Below are positions 1 through 9,098 of a DNA stretch of 64,000 bases, piece by piece. The notes beneath the pieces were generated by a model. The model was not told the origin of the DNA and ran no database searches. It saw nothing but the letters and a program-made list of their open reading frames with translations. The position numbers and the translations under genes are program-made. The stretch is from Clostridiales bacterium (GTDB taxonomy: Bacteria > Bacillota > Clostridia > Lachnospirales > Lachnospiraceae), in assembly GCA_019420275.1 (NCBI GenBank), contig JAHZHN010000008.1:39334-103333 (forward strand), read 5' to 3'. The first letter of the stretch is position 1; each line of letters starts with the position of its first letter.

Positions 1-8
1 AAATATTT

Positions 9-173
9 CTATTTCAAAAAAGCATAATAAATAGCAGACGCTGCTGCAATGCCTAAAACAACCAGTCCATAGTAAGCGTAAGCCTTGCCGTAACCTTTCC
101 AGTCTTTCTGCAGTTTCTCTGTTTTGTCTGGATTTATGACTGTGCTGTTGATTGTTTTTTCTTTAAGGTTCAT
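9..173 (-). CDS. Small single-span membrane protein, function unknown
   Basis: A 54-residue protein that I do not recognise. Its N-terminal half is charged and probably cytoplasmic. One hydrophobic segment near the C-terminus (about residues 34-52, ending YYAFLK) should span the membrane, so it looks tail-anchored. I place the start at the ATG at 173 because AGGAG lies 9 bases before it; an in-frame ATG 7 codons upstream has no ribosome site. An extended -10 promoter lies just upstream. It is monocistronic within the window and separated from the nad operon by that operon's terminator. Confidence 0.6.
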   Translation of the reverse strand: MNLKEKTINSTVINPDKTEKLQKDWKGYGKAYAYYGLVVLGIAAASAIYYAFLK

Positions 174-210
174 AGTCCCCATCTCCTTCCTCATCCGATG
201 ATTCCTTTTG

Positions 211-216
211 ATTATA
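211..216 (-). promoter_or_regulatory. Extended -10 promoter for the 54-residue protein
   Basis: On the minus strand the sequence reads TGTTATAAT, an extended -10 (TGnTATAAT), about 38 bases before the chosen start. The -35 region is weak, as is common for extended -10 promoters. Confidence 0.5.
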
Positions 217-258
217 ACATATTAAACAAATAGTAAATATCTCTCTCCCTTAAGCACA

Positions 259-290
259 AAAAAAGTGCCGTATTGTACAGCACTCTTTTT
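259..290 (-). terminator. Terminator of the nad operon
   Basis: The minus strand has an AGTGC...GCACT hairpin with extra A/U pairs, followed by TTTTTTTG, just after the stop of the YcxB-like gene. The plus strand also has a T-run, so it may act both ways. Confidence 0.65.
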
Positions 291-296
291 GTCTTT

Positions 297-806
297 TTAT
301 ATCTGACGTTTCATTTTTTCTTTTACAAAAGATTCAAACTCTTCCTCTCTGCCAATTACAAAACTGTTTTTTGGCACCAGAAGCGCCTGGTTCCTTCCAA
401 TCTCCAAAACATAAATTGTAGGCAGATTATAAAACTTGTGAATCTTCTGATAATCCACCGTCATCTTTTTCTTTCCTTCTTCCATGCGGACATTGCTTCC
501 AAAATATATGGCGCATTCCGGCTGCTGTTTCTGACCGCTGCTCTTAGCCTGGCGTTCAATGACAATTGAAATTAGAAAATAATAATTATAAATCAGGAAT
601 CCTCCCACAAAACAGAGAATAAACAACGTACTCTCTGATAAACTGTATCCCGCCCATATCATACTGACAATCAAGGCTGCCGCTGAGATCAGCATGATCA
701 CGCCGCCTAAAATCCTTGTCGTCCTGCAGAACACATGCTTTGCATACTCTTTTGTCATCGCTGGCTGCAAATAATAACGGCTTTCAAAATTCAATGTTTC
801 TCCCAT
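297..806 (-). CDS. YcxB-like membrane protein
   Basis: A 169-residue protein. Two hydrophobic segments (about residues 33-55 and 60-84) are followed by a soluble C-terminal half that resembles the YcxB-like C-terminal domain (a beta-rich segment with LLVPKNSF and an acidic tail). The biochemical role of this family is unknown. It is the last gene of the nad operon, 12 bases after nadC, with AAGGAG before its ATG. Its link to NAD synthesis is positional only. Confidence 0.65.
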   Translation of the reverse strand: MGETLNFESRYYLQPAMTKEYAKHVFCRTTRILGGVIMLISAAALIVSMIWAGYSLSESTLFILCFVGGFLIYNYYFLISIVIERQAKSSGQKQQPECAIYFGSNVRMEEGKKKMTVDYQKIHKFYNLPTIYVLEIGRNQALLVPKNSFVIGREEEFESFVKEKMKRQI

Positions 807-818
807 TGAAATGTCTCC

Positions 819-1676
819 TTATTCTGTCGGTACCAGATTCTTTAAAGAAATATCCATAATTGGTGCAGAATGGGTCAAAGCCCCGCTGGATACATAATCT
901 ACTCCAATTTCTCTGATTGCTGCCAGACGTTCTTTGGTCACATTTCCAGAACACTCTGTCTCTGCCCGCCCGTCAATCATCTTAACAGCTTCTTTCATCA
1001 TCTCATCATCCATGTTGTCCAGCATGATGATATCCGCTCCTGCTTCCAATGCTTCATTGACCATCTCCAGATTTTCGGTCTCAATCTCAATCTTTCTGAC
1101 AAATGGAGCATATTCTCTCGCCATATAAACAGCCTGACGAATTCCCCCTGCTGCTCCAATATGATTATCTTTCAGCAGTACGCCGTCAGAAAGATTATAG
1201 CGATGATTATATCCTCCTCCGACAGTAACCGCATATTTTTCAAAAGGCCGCATATTCGGCGTCGTCTTTCTCGTATCCAGAAGTTTTGTACCAGATCCTT
1301 CCAGCTCTTTTGCAAGACTACTTGTAAACGTCGCAATTCCACTCATTCTTTGAAGATAATTCAGCGCGACTCTCTCTCCGGATAAAAGCACACGGATGTC
1401 TCCTTTTACGACACCCATGAGGTCTCCATTCTTCACCTCATCTCCGTCCTTAAGTTCTGTCTCAAACACTGTATTCTCATCCAGAAGCTTGAACACTCTT
1501 TCAAACACTTCCAGTCCGCAGATGATTCCGTCTTCCTTGCAGATCAGATCTACTTTCCCCTGCTTTGCCTCAGGCATGACTGCATTTGTCGTCACATCTT
1601 CTGAAGTGATATCTTCTTTCAGGGCATTCAGCAGATACTCATCAATGTTAATCTTCATCGTTACACCATTGATCAT
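819..1676 (-). CDS. nadC: Nicotinate-nucleotide pyrophosphorylase (quinolinate phosphoribosyltransferase)
   Basis: Converts quinolinate and PRPP to nicotinate mononucleotide, CO2 and pyrophosphate, the third step of de novo NAD synthesis. The 285-residue length is normal for the family. Visible family signatures are TRKTTPNMR, the GGGYNHR segment, the KDNHI motif and the C-terminal barrel segment EAGADIIMLDN. The gene overlaps the end of nadB by 29 bases, and GGACGGGG inside the nadB tail serves as its ribosome site. The overlap implies translational coupling in the order nadA-nadB-nadC. Confidence 0.96.
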   Translation of the reverse strand: MINGVTMKINIDEYLLNALKEDITSEDVTTNAVMPEAKQGKVDLICKEDGIICGLEVFERVFKLLDENTVFETELKDGDEVKNGDLMGVVKGDIRVLLSGERVALNYLQRMSGIATFTSSLAKELEGSGTKLLDTRKTTPNMRPFEKYAVTVGGGYNHRYNLSDGVLLKDNHIGAAGGIRQAVYMAREYAPFVRKIEIETENLEMVNEALEAGADIIMLDNMDDEMMKEAVKMIDGRAETECSGNVTKERLAAIREIGVDYVSSGALTHSAPIMDISLKNLVPTE

Positions 1677-2949
1677 AAAAATCCCCGTCCTTTCTCTTTA
1701 ATTCTTCCAGAACAAGCTGTTTATTTTCTTCCAGCAGCTGATCCCCATTCTGATATGGCTCCAGATCCACCATAACTTCTTTCATCTCTCTATGATGAGC
1801 TGTAATATCTTTCGCTGCAGCTTTGGCAAATACCAAAGATTCCAGCAGAGAATTGCTGGCCAGACGGTTCTTTCCATGAACTCCGTTGCAGCTGGTCTCC
1901 CCTACAGCATATAAATGATCCATTGATGTCTTGCTGTCTAAATTAACCTTGATGCCTCCCATAAAATAATGCTGAGCAGGTGTTACCGGAATCCAGTCTT
2001 TTGCCATATCATAGCCCTCTTCCAGGCACTGACGGTAAATGTTTGGAAATCTTTTTTTAATCCGCTCTCCATCCAGATGAGTCACAGACAGATACACATG
2101 ATCTGTATGATCTTTTGCCATCTGTTTGCGGATCTCTGCCGTTACCACGTCTCTAGGCTTTAATTCATCCGTAAACCGTTCTCCGTTCTTATCCAGCAGA
2201 TAAGCACCCTCTCCCCGGACAGATTCTGAAATCAGGAATCTTCGTCCCGGCTTCTTTGAATAGAATGTCGTTGGATGAATCTGTATGTAATTAATATTCT
2301 TTACTTCAATCTGATGACGCAGACAAATTGCCAGGCTGTCCGCAGTTAAATGCCGAAAATTGGTAGAATTACGGAATAATCCACCCAGCCCTCCAGTCGC
2401 CAGCACTGTATCCGGGGCCTCGATCACATCCGGATTCCCCTGGGCGTCCTGATAGACAACTCCCCTGCATTCACCATCTTCCTCTATGATGTCCAGCATT
2501 GTACAGTGTGTCATGATTTCAATATTCTCTCTTTTTTTCGCCTCTTCATAAAGGTGGCTTGTAATTTCTTTTCCTGTCAGATCCTCGTGATGAAGGATTC
2601 GGAACGTAGAATGTCCTCCTTCTCTCGTAAACTGTACCTGACCATCTTTCTCATCAAATCTCACACCAAATCCTCTAAGGTCTTTGATGATCTGCGGTGA
2701 TTCCCTGATCATCTTCTCCACGGCGCCTTTATCGTTCTCGTAGTGCCCCGCTTTCATCGTGTCTTCAAAATAAGACTCGAAATCATCCTCGTTCTTTAGC
2801 GCAGAAATTCCTCCCTGTGCCAGAAAAGAATCACTCTCCTCAACTTCTCTTTTTGTTATCATTATAACTTTGTAGTCCCGAGGAAGAAACAGCGCGTGGA
2901 ACAATCCGGCGGCTCCTGTTCCCACAACGACCACATCTGCTGATCTCAT
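1648..2949 (-). CDS. nadB: L-aspartate oxidase
   Basis: Flavoenzyme that oxidises L-aspartate to iminoaspartate, the substrate of NadA. The N-terminal FAD-binding motif GTGAAGLFHALFL follows the first beta strand. Other family signatures are the SFLAQGGISA segment, TGGLGGLF, the HPTTF active-site region, SVRGEGAYLLD and GVHGKNRLASNSLLES near the C-terminus. At 433 residues it is shorter than the roughly 540 of E. coli NadB, because the C-terminal helical domain is reduced, which is common in Clostridia. It is 18 bases downstream of nadA and overlaps nadC. Confidence 0.95.
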   Translation of the reverse strand: MRSADVVVVGTGAAGLFHALFLPRDYKVIMITKREVEESDSFLAQGGISALKNEDDFESYFEDTMKAGHYENDKGAVEKMIRESPQIIKDLRGFGVRFDEKDGQVQFTREGGHSTFRILHHEDLTGKEITSHLYEEAKKRENIEIMTHCTMLDIIEEDGECRGVVYQDAQGNPDVIEAPDTVLATGGLGGLFRNSTNFRHLTADSLAICLRHQIEVKNINYIQIHPTTFYSKKPGRRFLISESVRGEGAYLLDKNGERFTDELKPRDVVTAEIRKQMAKDHTDHVYLSVTHLDGERIKKRFPNIYRQCLEEGYDMAKDWIPVTPAQHYFMGGIKVNLDSKTSMDHLYAVGETSCNGVHGKNRLASNSLLESLVFAKAAAKDITAHHREMKEVMVDLEPYQNGDQLLEENKQLVLEELKRKDGDFYDQWCNDED

Positions 2950-2967
2950 ACTTCTTTTTACCCTTTC

Positions 2968-3876
2968 CTATTCTGCCAGTTCAAGCATCGCATCCAATGC
3001 TTTTTTTGCATTCTGGCGTAATTCTTCCGGCATTTCTACCGGATTTTTCATATCTCTCAAAGCATCTCTGACATTCTCCAATGTGATTTTCTTCATGTCA
3101 GCACAAAACTGATTCTGTCCGGCGGCATAAAAAATCTTGTCCGGATTCTTCTGGCGCAGTTCATAAAGAACCCCCAGTTCCGTACAGACAATGAATTCTT
3201 TGGCATCGGAAGCAGTCACATAATCAATGATTCCAGATGTACTTCCAATGTAATCACCCATCGCCGTTACATCCGGCGTACACTCTGGATGGACCACGAT
3301 TTCTGCTGACGGATGCATCTCTTTCGCACGTTTTACCTTCGCTGCGGTAATCTCTTTGTGGACCGGGCAATAGCCGTCATTGTAAATGAAGTTCTTCTCC
3401 TTCACCTGGCTTCCAATATATCTTCCAAGATTCTCATCCGGAATAAAGAAGATGTTTTTCTGTGGAAGCGCTTTCACCACTTTCATCGCATTGGAAGATG
3501 TTACACATACATCTGCATATGCCTTGATCTCTGCCGTAGAATTGATATAGCAGACTACTGCCAAATCATCGTATTTTCTGCGCATCTCTTTGATCTTCTC
3601 AATCTCTACCATATGTGCCATCGGGCAGTCTGCATTTTCATCCGGCATGACAACAGTTCTCTTTGGATTGAGAATCTTTGCACTCTCACCCATAAACTTG
3701 ACACCGGCAAAACAGATGACATCTCTGGATTCTTTTACGGCCATCTTCGCCAGATAATAGGAATCTCCCACATAATCCGCAATCTCCTGAACGTCATCAT
3801 CTACATAGTAATGTGCCATCAAAACGGCATTTCTTTCTTTCTTTAATTCTTCAATTTCTTTCTTTAATTCTTCCAT
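2968..3876 (-). CDS. nadA: Quinolinate synthase
   Basis: A [4Fe-4S] enzyme that condenses iminoaspartate with dihydroxyacetone phosphate to quinolinate. The 302-residue form is the compact NadA type. Key segments are MAHYYVDDDVQEIADYVGDS at the N-terminus, CFAGVKFMGESAKIL with the first cluster cysteine, HPEC in the middle and AGQNQFCADM near the C-terminus with the last. GAGGAG lies before the ATG. It is the first gene of the nad operon and has a sigma-A type promoter about 30-60 bases upstream. Confidence 0.96.
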   Translation of the reverse strand: MEELKKEIEELKKERNAVLMAHYYVDDDVQEIADYVGDSYYLAKMAVKESRDVICFAGVKFMGESAKILNPKRTVVMPDENADCPMAHMVEIEKIKEMRRKYDDLAVVCYINSTAEIKAYADVCVTSSNAMKVVKALPQKNIFFIPDENLGRYIGSQVKEKNFIYNDGYCPVHKEITAAKVKRAKEMHPSAEIVVHPECTPDVTAMGDYIGSTSGIIDYVTASDAKEFIVCTELGVLYELRQKNPDKIFYAAGQNQFCADMKKITLENVRDALRDMKNPVEMPEELRQNAKKALDAMLELAE

Positions 3877-3902
3877 TCTTCACTCCTCGCTTATTGTTAT
3901 CT

Positions 3903-3932
3903 AATATACCACTTTCACCTACCCAGAATCAA
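3903..3932 (-). promoter_or_regulatory. Promoter of the nadABC operon
   Basis: On the minus strand, TTGATT (3927-3932) and TATATT (3903-3908) are separated by 18 bases, just before nadA. I could not find a convincing NiaR or NadR operator in the short leader. Confidence 0.65.
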
Positions 3933-3980
3933 GTATTTACGTGGTTTTTTGCCCCTTTTCCACATTTTTTCCGCTTCATA

Positions 3981-4038
3981 AAAGAAACAGTATTTTCATC
4001 ACAAACATCTTATTTACTGATAAAAATACTGTTTCTTT
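3981..4038 (-). terminator. Long inverted repeat, terminator of the sugar operon
   Basis: A 16-base arm (3981-3996) and its exact complement (4023-4038) flank a 26-base loop. On the minus strand the arm is followed by TTTTATG, just downstream of the HPr stop codon. The long loop makes it an unusual terminator. Confidence 0.6.
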
Positions 4039-4043
4039 CTCTT

Positions 4044-4301
4044 TTATAAATTATTGTCACAAAATTCCTGAAGTGCCTTTGCAGCTTCCTTTTCATCTTC
4101 TCCTTCAATCAAAAAAAGGACTTTATCTCCCTGATATGCTCTCAATGTGAGCATGGAAGCCATATTTTTCGCATTCGCTTTCATTGCCCCATTTTGGATT
4201 TGAATCCTGCTTCGAAATCTGGATGCCTCTTTTGCCAGAAGCATCGCCGGCCGGGCATGAATTCCGACTGGTGTCTGAACGATAAAGTCAAACTGCTCCA
4301 T
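4044..4301 (-). CDS. HPr-like PTS phosphocarrier lacking the regulatory serine
   Basis: HPr carries phosphate from Enzyme I to PTS EIIA domains. The 85-residue protein has the active-site motif TPVGIHARPA with His15. Ungapped alignment with Bacillus HPr puts Asn at position 46 (segment AKNMASMLTL) where HPr normally has the Ser phosphorylated by HPr kinase (KSIMGVMSL). It can thus be predicted to shuttle phosphate but not to act as the CcpA corepressor. I chose the ATG at 4301, with AAAGGAG 7 bases before it; the longer open frame runs into the gene upstream. It is the last gene of the PTS/dehydrogenase/kinase operon, so it may be a dedicated HPr for that system. Confidence 0.85.
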   Translation of the reverse strand: MEQFDFIVQTPVGIHARPAMLLAKEASRFRSRIQIQNGAMKANAKNMASMLTLRAYQGDKVLFLIEGEDEKEAAKALQEFCDNNL

Positions 4302-4317
4302 TGTTCTTCTCCTTTCG

Positions 4318-4884
4318 TCATTCCATCTTTGCGTACCCATTCATCAAACGATGAATTTCATCCACGATTCTCTTTGCGAAGCTAAAAGACTGCCTGAATG
4401 CGTAACTCTTGATCCGTACAGGTTTGGAAATCAGGATAATTTCTTTCTTCTTTCTGTCCTTCAAACGGACTGCTACCTTCAATGTATTTATATTTCCTTC
4501 AGCTCTCCGTTTCACTTTATCTTCCAGCTCATCGAGTTCCATCGCCGGCTCACAAAACAGCATGCATTCTTCAATGTCTTTTACTTCATAAAACTCAGGA
4601 TCGGAAACCTGTCCTGCCGTCATCCGGTTGTTCAGAATACAGATTTTCTGATTCCGCTCGTCGACCAAAATATAATTTCCTATCCGGCCTGTCACTTCGA
4701 AATCTTCTTCCGCTCCGCCTTTGTGGCTGCATAATTCTTTCAATTCGTCCAAAGTCTTTGCGGCAATCGTCTCTGTATAATTTCGACTCGCTTTCTTATA
4801 GCAATTTTTGCAGATGTATCCATCTGCATAACGAAATTTATGGAACATCCCGATTGGTTCATGGCAAATATCACAGGTTCTCAT
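4318..4884 (-). CDS. DUF4428-like zinc-finger protein
   Basis: A 188-residue protein that starts with a treble-clef-like zinc site: CDIC at residues 4-7 and CKNC at 22-25, with a conserved FKFADG-like stretch between them, as in DUF4428 proteins. The rest is a basic alpha/beta domain rich in Lys and Arg (VRLKDRKKKEIILI), with no enzyme motif I recognise. It sits between the kinase and HPr genes, 13 bases from the former and 16 from the latter, so it is co-transcribed with the sugar operon. Its role there is unknown. Confidence 0.6.
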   Translation of the reverse strand: MRTCDICHEPIGMFHKFRYADGYICKNCYKKASRNYTETIAAKTLDELKELCSHKGGAEEDFEVTGRIGNYILVDERNQKICILNNRMTAGQVSDPEFYEVKDIEECMLFCEPAMELDELEDKVKRRAEGNINTLKVAVRLKDRKKKEIILISKPVRIKSYAFRQSFSFAKRIVDEIHRLMNGYAKME

Positions 4885-4897
4885 TCCAATCCCTCCT

Positions 4898-6373
4898 CTA
4901 TTCTTTCATCATTTCCTGATAGCATTGATAAATTTTTTGATACTTTTTATATTTTCTCTTATAAAGTCCCATATTATACGCTCTTGGAGAAAATGTCTTC
5001 CTGATCCTTACTGTATGGTCAATGATCCGCTCCATAGAAACATCTTTTCGGTTTCCTGCTGCAGCCAAAGCAATTCCATATCCTGCTCCCGCCGTACTTT
5101 CCATCTGCTGAACTCTGACTCCCAGCACATCAGCCAGCATCTGCATCCACACTTCATTTTTCGAACCTCCTCCGGTCACTTTCAGTCCGTCCATTTCTTC
5201 CTTCGTAAGACACATCACTTCGGCCAGCTGTTTTACCGCCATGCAAATTCCTTCCATGACCGCCAGTGTCATTTCTTTCCGGGTCGTATCCGTTCCAATT
5301 CCCAGGAACGCTCCCCTTAGATTGGGATTTGCATAAATCGTCTTATCCCCTGTCAAATGCGGATAAAAAATTAAAGGGCTCTCCCCCAGGTGATCGGTAT
5401 CATCTTGACTGGTTTCGCCGGCAAAATCATCCGTTCCAAGAATCTGTTTTATCCACCATCCAAGACTGCTTCCCGTTGATTGTATCACACCTTGTACAAG
5501 AATAGAAATTTCTTTGCCGTCCATGGAAAAAAGAATATTTTTCCCTTTAGCATGAAAATCTATCTTGCTTTTCGGCACCATCAATACCCCTGATGTCCCA
5601 AGAGATAATACAGGATATTTTTTGGCAAAGCAGCCTGTTGCTATAGCTGCTGCAGGATTGTCGCCGGTTCCGGTGATTACGCGCACGTTCTCACCAAATC
5701 CATATTTTTGCCGCCATTTTCCCCGAACTCTTCCTGCTGTTGCTGCCGCTCCTTTGATTGCCGGATAAATATCCTCCGGGAAATCCAGCAGATGCCGGAT
5801 TTCCGGAGACCATGTGCCTGTCGTCAGATCAAAGAGTGAGGAAGTCGATGCTTCACAATAATCAGTCTGCATCGTACCCGTCAGACAATATACAATATAA
5901 TCTGGTCCAATGAGAAATTTTTTTATTTTATGAAAGCTGTCAGGTTCATTTTCTTTCAGCCACAGCAGATTGACTGCCGGACTTCCTGTTGAAATAATAT
6001 TGGCAACATGAGATGCCTCAGGCAGACGCCTGATTTTTTCTTTCAGATTTGACACCATATCCTTTGTTCTGGTATCATTCCACATGAGAGCAGGACGTAT
6101 TGATTCACCATTTTCATCCAAAAATACCACTGTGTGCATCTGTCCTGTCACTCCGATGGCTTCAACTTCTTGAGGATCGCACCCCTCAAGAAGCTGTTCC
6201 ATTGCCTCATCGGCTCCCTTCATCCAGACTTCAGGATTGATCTGTTTCCATCCTGGTTTCGGCTCTTCTATGACATACTCTCTGCTTGATTCTCCGATTA
6301 TTTTCCCGTTTTCATCCATCAGAGTGACTTTTGCCGAAGAAGTCCCGATATCAATTCCAATATAGTATTTCAT
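4898..6373 (-). CDS. xylB: FGGY carbohydrate kinase, xylulokinase type
   Basis: Phosphorylates a ketopentose, probably D-xylulose, with ATP. The 491-residue length and the motifs fit XylB: IGIDIGTSSAKVTLMDENG at the N-terminus, VTGQMHTVVFLD (xylulokinase-like GQMH), LMWNDTRT, TGTGDNPAAAIATG, and the C-terminal ADP-binding segment VTGGGSKNEVWMQMLADVLG. Four bases separate it from the dehydrogenase gene upstream. In an operon with a PTS and a dehydrogenase it would phosphorylate a pentulose formed from a polyol, but substrate specificity cannot be read from sequence. Confidence 0.85.
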   Translation of the reverse strand: MKYYIGIDIGTSSAKVTLMDENGKIIGESSREYVIEEPKPGWKQINPEVWMKGADEAMEQLLEGCDPQEVEAIGVTGQMHTVVFLDENGESIRPALMWNDTRTKDMVSNLKEKIRRLPEASHVANIISTGSPAVNLLWLKENEPDSFHKIKKFLIGPDYIVYCLTGTMQTDYCEASTSSLFDLTTGTWSPEIRHLLDFPEDIYPAIKGAAATAGRVRGKWRQKYGFGENVRVITGTGDNPAAAIATGCFAKKYPVLSLGTSGVLMVPKSKIDFHAKGKNILFSMDGKEISILVQGVIQSTGSSLGWWIKQILGTDDFAGETSQDDTDHLGESPLIFYPHLTGDKTIYANPNLRGAFLGIGTDTTRKEMTLAVMEGICMAVKQLAEVMCLTKEEMDGLKVTGGGSKNEVWMQMLADVLGVRVQQMESTAGAGYGIALAAAGNRKDVSMERIIDHTVRIRKTFSPRAYNMGLYKRKYKKYQKIYQCYQEMMKE

Positions 6374-6376
6374 TGG

Positions 6377-7423
6377 CTATTCTCCAAATTTTAAAATCAC
6401 TTTATACGTATCTGGTCTTGACGCAGTTTCTATTGCTTTGTTAAAGTCTGCATAATCATAAATGGCCTCTGTCAGTACAGATGGATCCACTAACCCTTTC
6501 CCGATCATTTCTACTGCCTGATGGAAAGATTTGATCGTCGGACTTACCGCTCCCGTGATCGTCTTCTGATAAGAATGGATTGCCCCCATATCTACCGGTA
6601 CCGGATCATTCGGATGCATGGAACTGAACATTACGGTGGTCCCTGTTTTTGCTGTCATATCAACTGCCTGGGCTGCAACAGCCGGAATGGCTGTTGTATT
6701 AAACACCGTCAGCGCTCCTCTTCCGTCCGTTAATTTTTTAATTTCTTCGACCGGATCTGTTTGTACAGGATTGATAACATCATCACATCCAAGCTTTTTT
6801 GCCCTTTCTCTTCTTTCTTCCAACGGCTCACTTAAGATAACTCTGGCTCCTTTCATCTTGGCCAGGATGACATGGAGAAGTCCCATGGTTCCTCCTCCAA
6901 TAACTGCCACATCATCACCAAACTGGATATTGGTACGGTTGATACTGTTGGCAACACAGGCAAGTGGTTCTGTAAACGCCATTTTCTCGAAGGATGTTTC
7001 CTCTGGATAAATGAATAAATCTTCTGCCTTTGCAGCAACGAATTCCGCAAATCCGCCGTATCCGGACAATCCGTCTGGATTATGAAAAATCTTGCTCTTT
7101 GGATGCTCTTCACAGATATTTTCTTCTCCATGTTTGCAGTAATAACATTCTTTACAGTCGTCAATAATATACTGCACAACTTTCTGTCCTTCATGGAATC
7201 GTTCTTTATTCACTGCGCTTCCCATTTTTTCTATGACACCGCAGTACTCATGTCCGCCAATTCTCGGATAGCTGTAGCTGCAGTCTCCGTTAAAGTCTCT
7301 TACATCATTGGTACAGATGCCTGAAGTTTTGATCCGGATCAGCACTTCGTCTTCTTTGATTTCCGGAATATCAATGTCTTTGATAGAAAAATCCTTTGGA
7401 CGATTTAATATAATTGCTTTCAT
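6377..7423 (-). CDS. Zinc-dependent medium-chain dehydrogenase, polyol type
   Basis: A 348-residue MDR-family enzyme that should oxidise a polyol or polyol phosphate with NAD(P). The catalytic zinc site is visible as GICTNDVRDF and GGHEYCGVI. The structural zinc loop is CKECYYCKHGEENICEE, with four cysteines. The Rossmann motif is VAVIGGGTMGLLHV, followed by an acidic residue in SEPLEERR that favours NAD. Nearest described relatives are sorbitol, galactitol-phosphate or L-threonine dehydrogenases. It lies between EIID and the xylulokinase-type gene. The substrate is inferred from context only. Confidence 0.85.
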   Translation of the reverse strand: MKAIILNRPKDFSIKDIDIPEIKEDEVLIRIKTSGICTNDVRDFNGDCSYSYPRIGGHEYCGVIEKMGSAVNKERFHEGQKVVQYIIDDCKECYYCKHGEENICEEHPKSKIFHNPDGLSGYGGFAEFVAAKAEDLFIYPEETSFEKMAFTEPLACVANSINRTNIQFGDDVAVIGGGTMGLLHVILAKMKGARVILSEPLEERRERAKKLGCDDVINPVQTDPVEEIKKLTDGRGALTVFNTTAIPAVAAQAVDMTAKTGTTVMFSSMHPNDPVPVDMGAIHSYQKTITGAVSPTIKSFHQAVEMIGKGLVDPSVLTEAIYDYADFNKAIETASRPDTYKVILKFGE

Positions 7424-7444
7424 CTTTTCTCACTCTTTCTTTTA

Positions 7445-8290
7445 TCATGATGGATATGCTAAAATTCCTGTAACTCCGCCTACAATACCAATTACAATAA
7501 TCAGACCAATGACCTTCAGAGATGACCATCTTCTCTTATTCAAAAGATAATACACAAGCATTGTCACTGCCAATGGAAGAATTTTCGGACACACGGCATC
7601 TAAGAAGCTTTCCTGAATACTGTATGTACTTGTTGAACTTACAATTTCAATTCCGCAAACTGCTGTTACATAATTTACGATCAGGCCTCCCATAACCATG
7701 CAGCCCATAATAGATGCTCCTTTGATCAGCTTGTTTAAGATTCCTTTCTCCAGGAAATCCATGATCGCTTCACTTCCGGCCTTATAACCAAACATGAAAT
7801 TCCAATAGCTTAATGCATAAGCGGCAACGATGATTACAACAGCATAAATAATTGCACCCCATATGTTCCCATCGCCGGAACGGGTTAAGTCAATACATAC
7901 TGCCAGTAAAATAGGGATGACAACGCCCTGCCAAATGGTATCTCCCATACCTGCTAATGGTCCCATCAAAGATGTTTTCAGGTTTGTAATAAAATCGCCG
8001 GGTATCTCTTCACCCATGGCTTTTTGCTCTTCTAAAGCGATGGCCATACCAAGGATACATGCTCCAAATTCGATATGTACGTTAAAGAATTCGATTTCAC
8101 GTCTCATGACTTCTTTTCTTTTGGAAGGATTATCTTTGTAGAAGAAATTGATAACTGCTGAAAACATATGGGCAACAACCTGTCCCATCATTCTTTCATA
8201 GTTGTAACATGTCTGCGGGAACGTTTCCCAAATCAGCCAGGCTTTGATCAGGGCGCCTCTTGGGATTAAGCTTTTCTTATTATTTTCCAT
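7445..8290 (-). CDS. PTS mannose-family transporter subunit IID
   Basis: Membrane subunit of a mannose/fructose/sorbose-family PTS permease. The N-terminal half has the family signature FNVHIEFGACILGMAIALEE followed by LKTSLMGPLAGMGDTIWQG. Several hydrophobic segments follow, with one helix at the C-terminus, in a 281-residue protein. I chose the ATG at 8290; its GAGGAGG ribosome site lies within the last codons of the IIC gene, so translation is probably coupled. Confidence 0.93.
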   Translation of the reverse strand: MENNKKSLIPRGALIKAWLIWETFPQTCYNYERMMGQVVAHMFSAVINFFYKDNPSKRKEVMRREIEFFNVHIEFGACILGMAIALEEQKAMGEEIPGDFITNLKTSLMGPLAGMGDTIWQGVVIPILLAVCIDLTRSGDGNIWGAIIYAVVIIVAAYALSYWNFMFGYKAGSEAIMDFLEKGILNKLIKGASIMGCMVMGGLIVNYVTAVCGIEIVSSTSTYSIQESFLDAVCPKILPLAVTMLVYYLLNKRRWSSLKVIGLIIVIGIVGGVTGILAYPS

Positions 8291-8291
8291 C

Positions 8292-9083
8292 TTAATCATC
8301 CTCCTCGTCATCTTCATCATCATAAGCTGCTGCTACGGCTCCCTCATTGGCAGATGTCATCTGTACGTAGACAATTGCTACGATCAAAGCAATGATACCT
8401 AATGTCAAAAGCGGAAGGCCGGAATATACGGCTAATAAAAATCCTGCAAATAGGAAAATCCTGGATTCTCCTTTAAAAATGTACTGCAGTGTAATTGCAA
8501 TTCCGAGCGCAGGCATCAGACCGCCAATGATCTGGAATACAGTCAGAACCTTTCCACTTAACAGATTGATAATTCCCTGAATGTAATTTGCCCCGAAATA
8601 TGCAGCAAAAGCACAAGGGATTGCCGTCATGCAAAAACACATAATCTGCGGGAACAGCACATTAGCCCTCCATATTTTGTGATATTCCTCTTTCTCAATG
8701 TAATTATCCGCAATATGTACGAAGAATGAATCGAACGTCATACGTCCTGCCCATACAATCGTACCAAGAATTCCTATCGGAACTGCCAATGCCAGAGCTG
8801 TATCCGTATCCAGTCCTCCTGCAATCGCATAAGCGGTTCCTAAAATTCCTGCCAGTGCCATATCTGCCGGCATGCTTCCTCCTGCTGACATAAATCCAAG
8901 ATAAACCAGATTGATCGTTGCTCCAATGACAGCTCCCTGTATCGGATGCCCCAGAATCAATCCTGTTACCAATCCACACACCAGCGGTCTCTGCAGCGAC
9001 CAGAGCCCTACAAAAGGCAGGTTTCCAACTGCCAGCCAGTAAACAATGCCGCAAAGGACTGCTTGTACAATGCTGATTTCCAT
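8292..9083 (-). CDS. PTS mannose-family transporter subunit IIC
   Basis: Integral membrane sugar channel of the mannose-family PTS; 263 residues with about seven hydrophobic segments. Characteristic stretches are GLVTGLILGHPIQGAVIGA and ALAVPIGILGTIVW. The C-terminus ends in a short acidic run (YDDEDDEEDD), whose codons also supply the ribosome site of the IID gene. It is 15 bases downstream of IIB. Confidence 0.93.
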   Translation of the reverse strand: MEISIVQAVLCGIVYWLAVGNLPFVGLWSLQRPLVCGLVTGLILGHPIQGAVIGATINLVYLGFMSAGGSMPADMALAGILGTAYAIAGGLDTDTALALAVPIGILGTIVWAGRMTFDSFFVHIADNYIEKEEYHKIWRANVLFPQIMCFCMTAIPCAFAAYFGANYIQGIINLLSGKVLTVFQIIGGLMPALGIAITLQYIFKGESRIFLFAGFLLAVYSGLPLLTLGIIALIVAIVYVQMTSANEGAVAAAYDDEDDEEDD

Positions 9084-9098
9084 ATATCTCTCCTCCTT

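Noticed and set aside
3877..3980. NiaR/NadR operator before nadA
   Set aside because: No clear palindrome overlaps the promoter.
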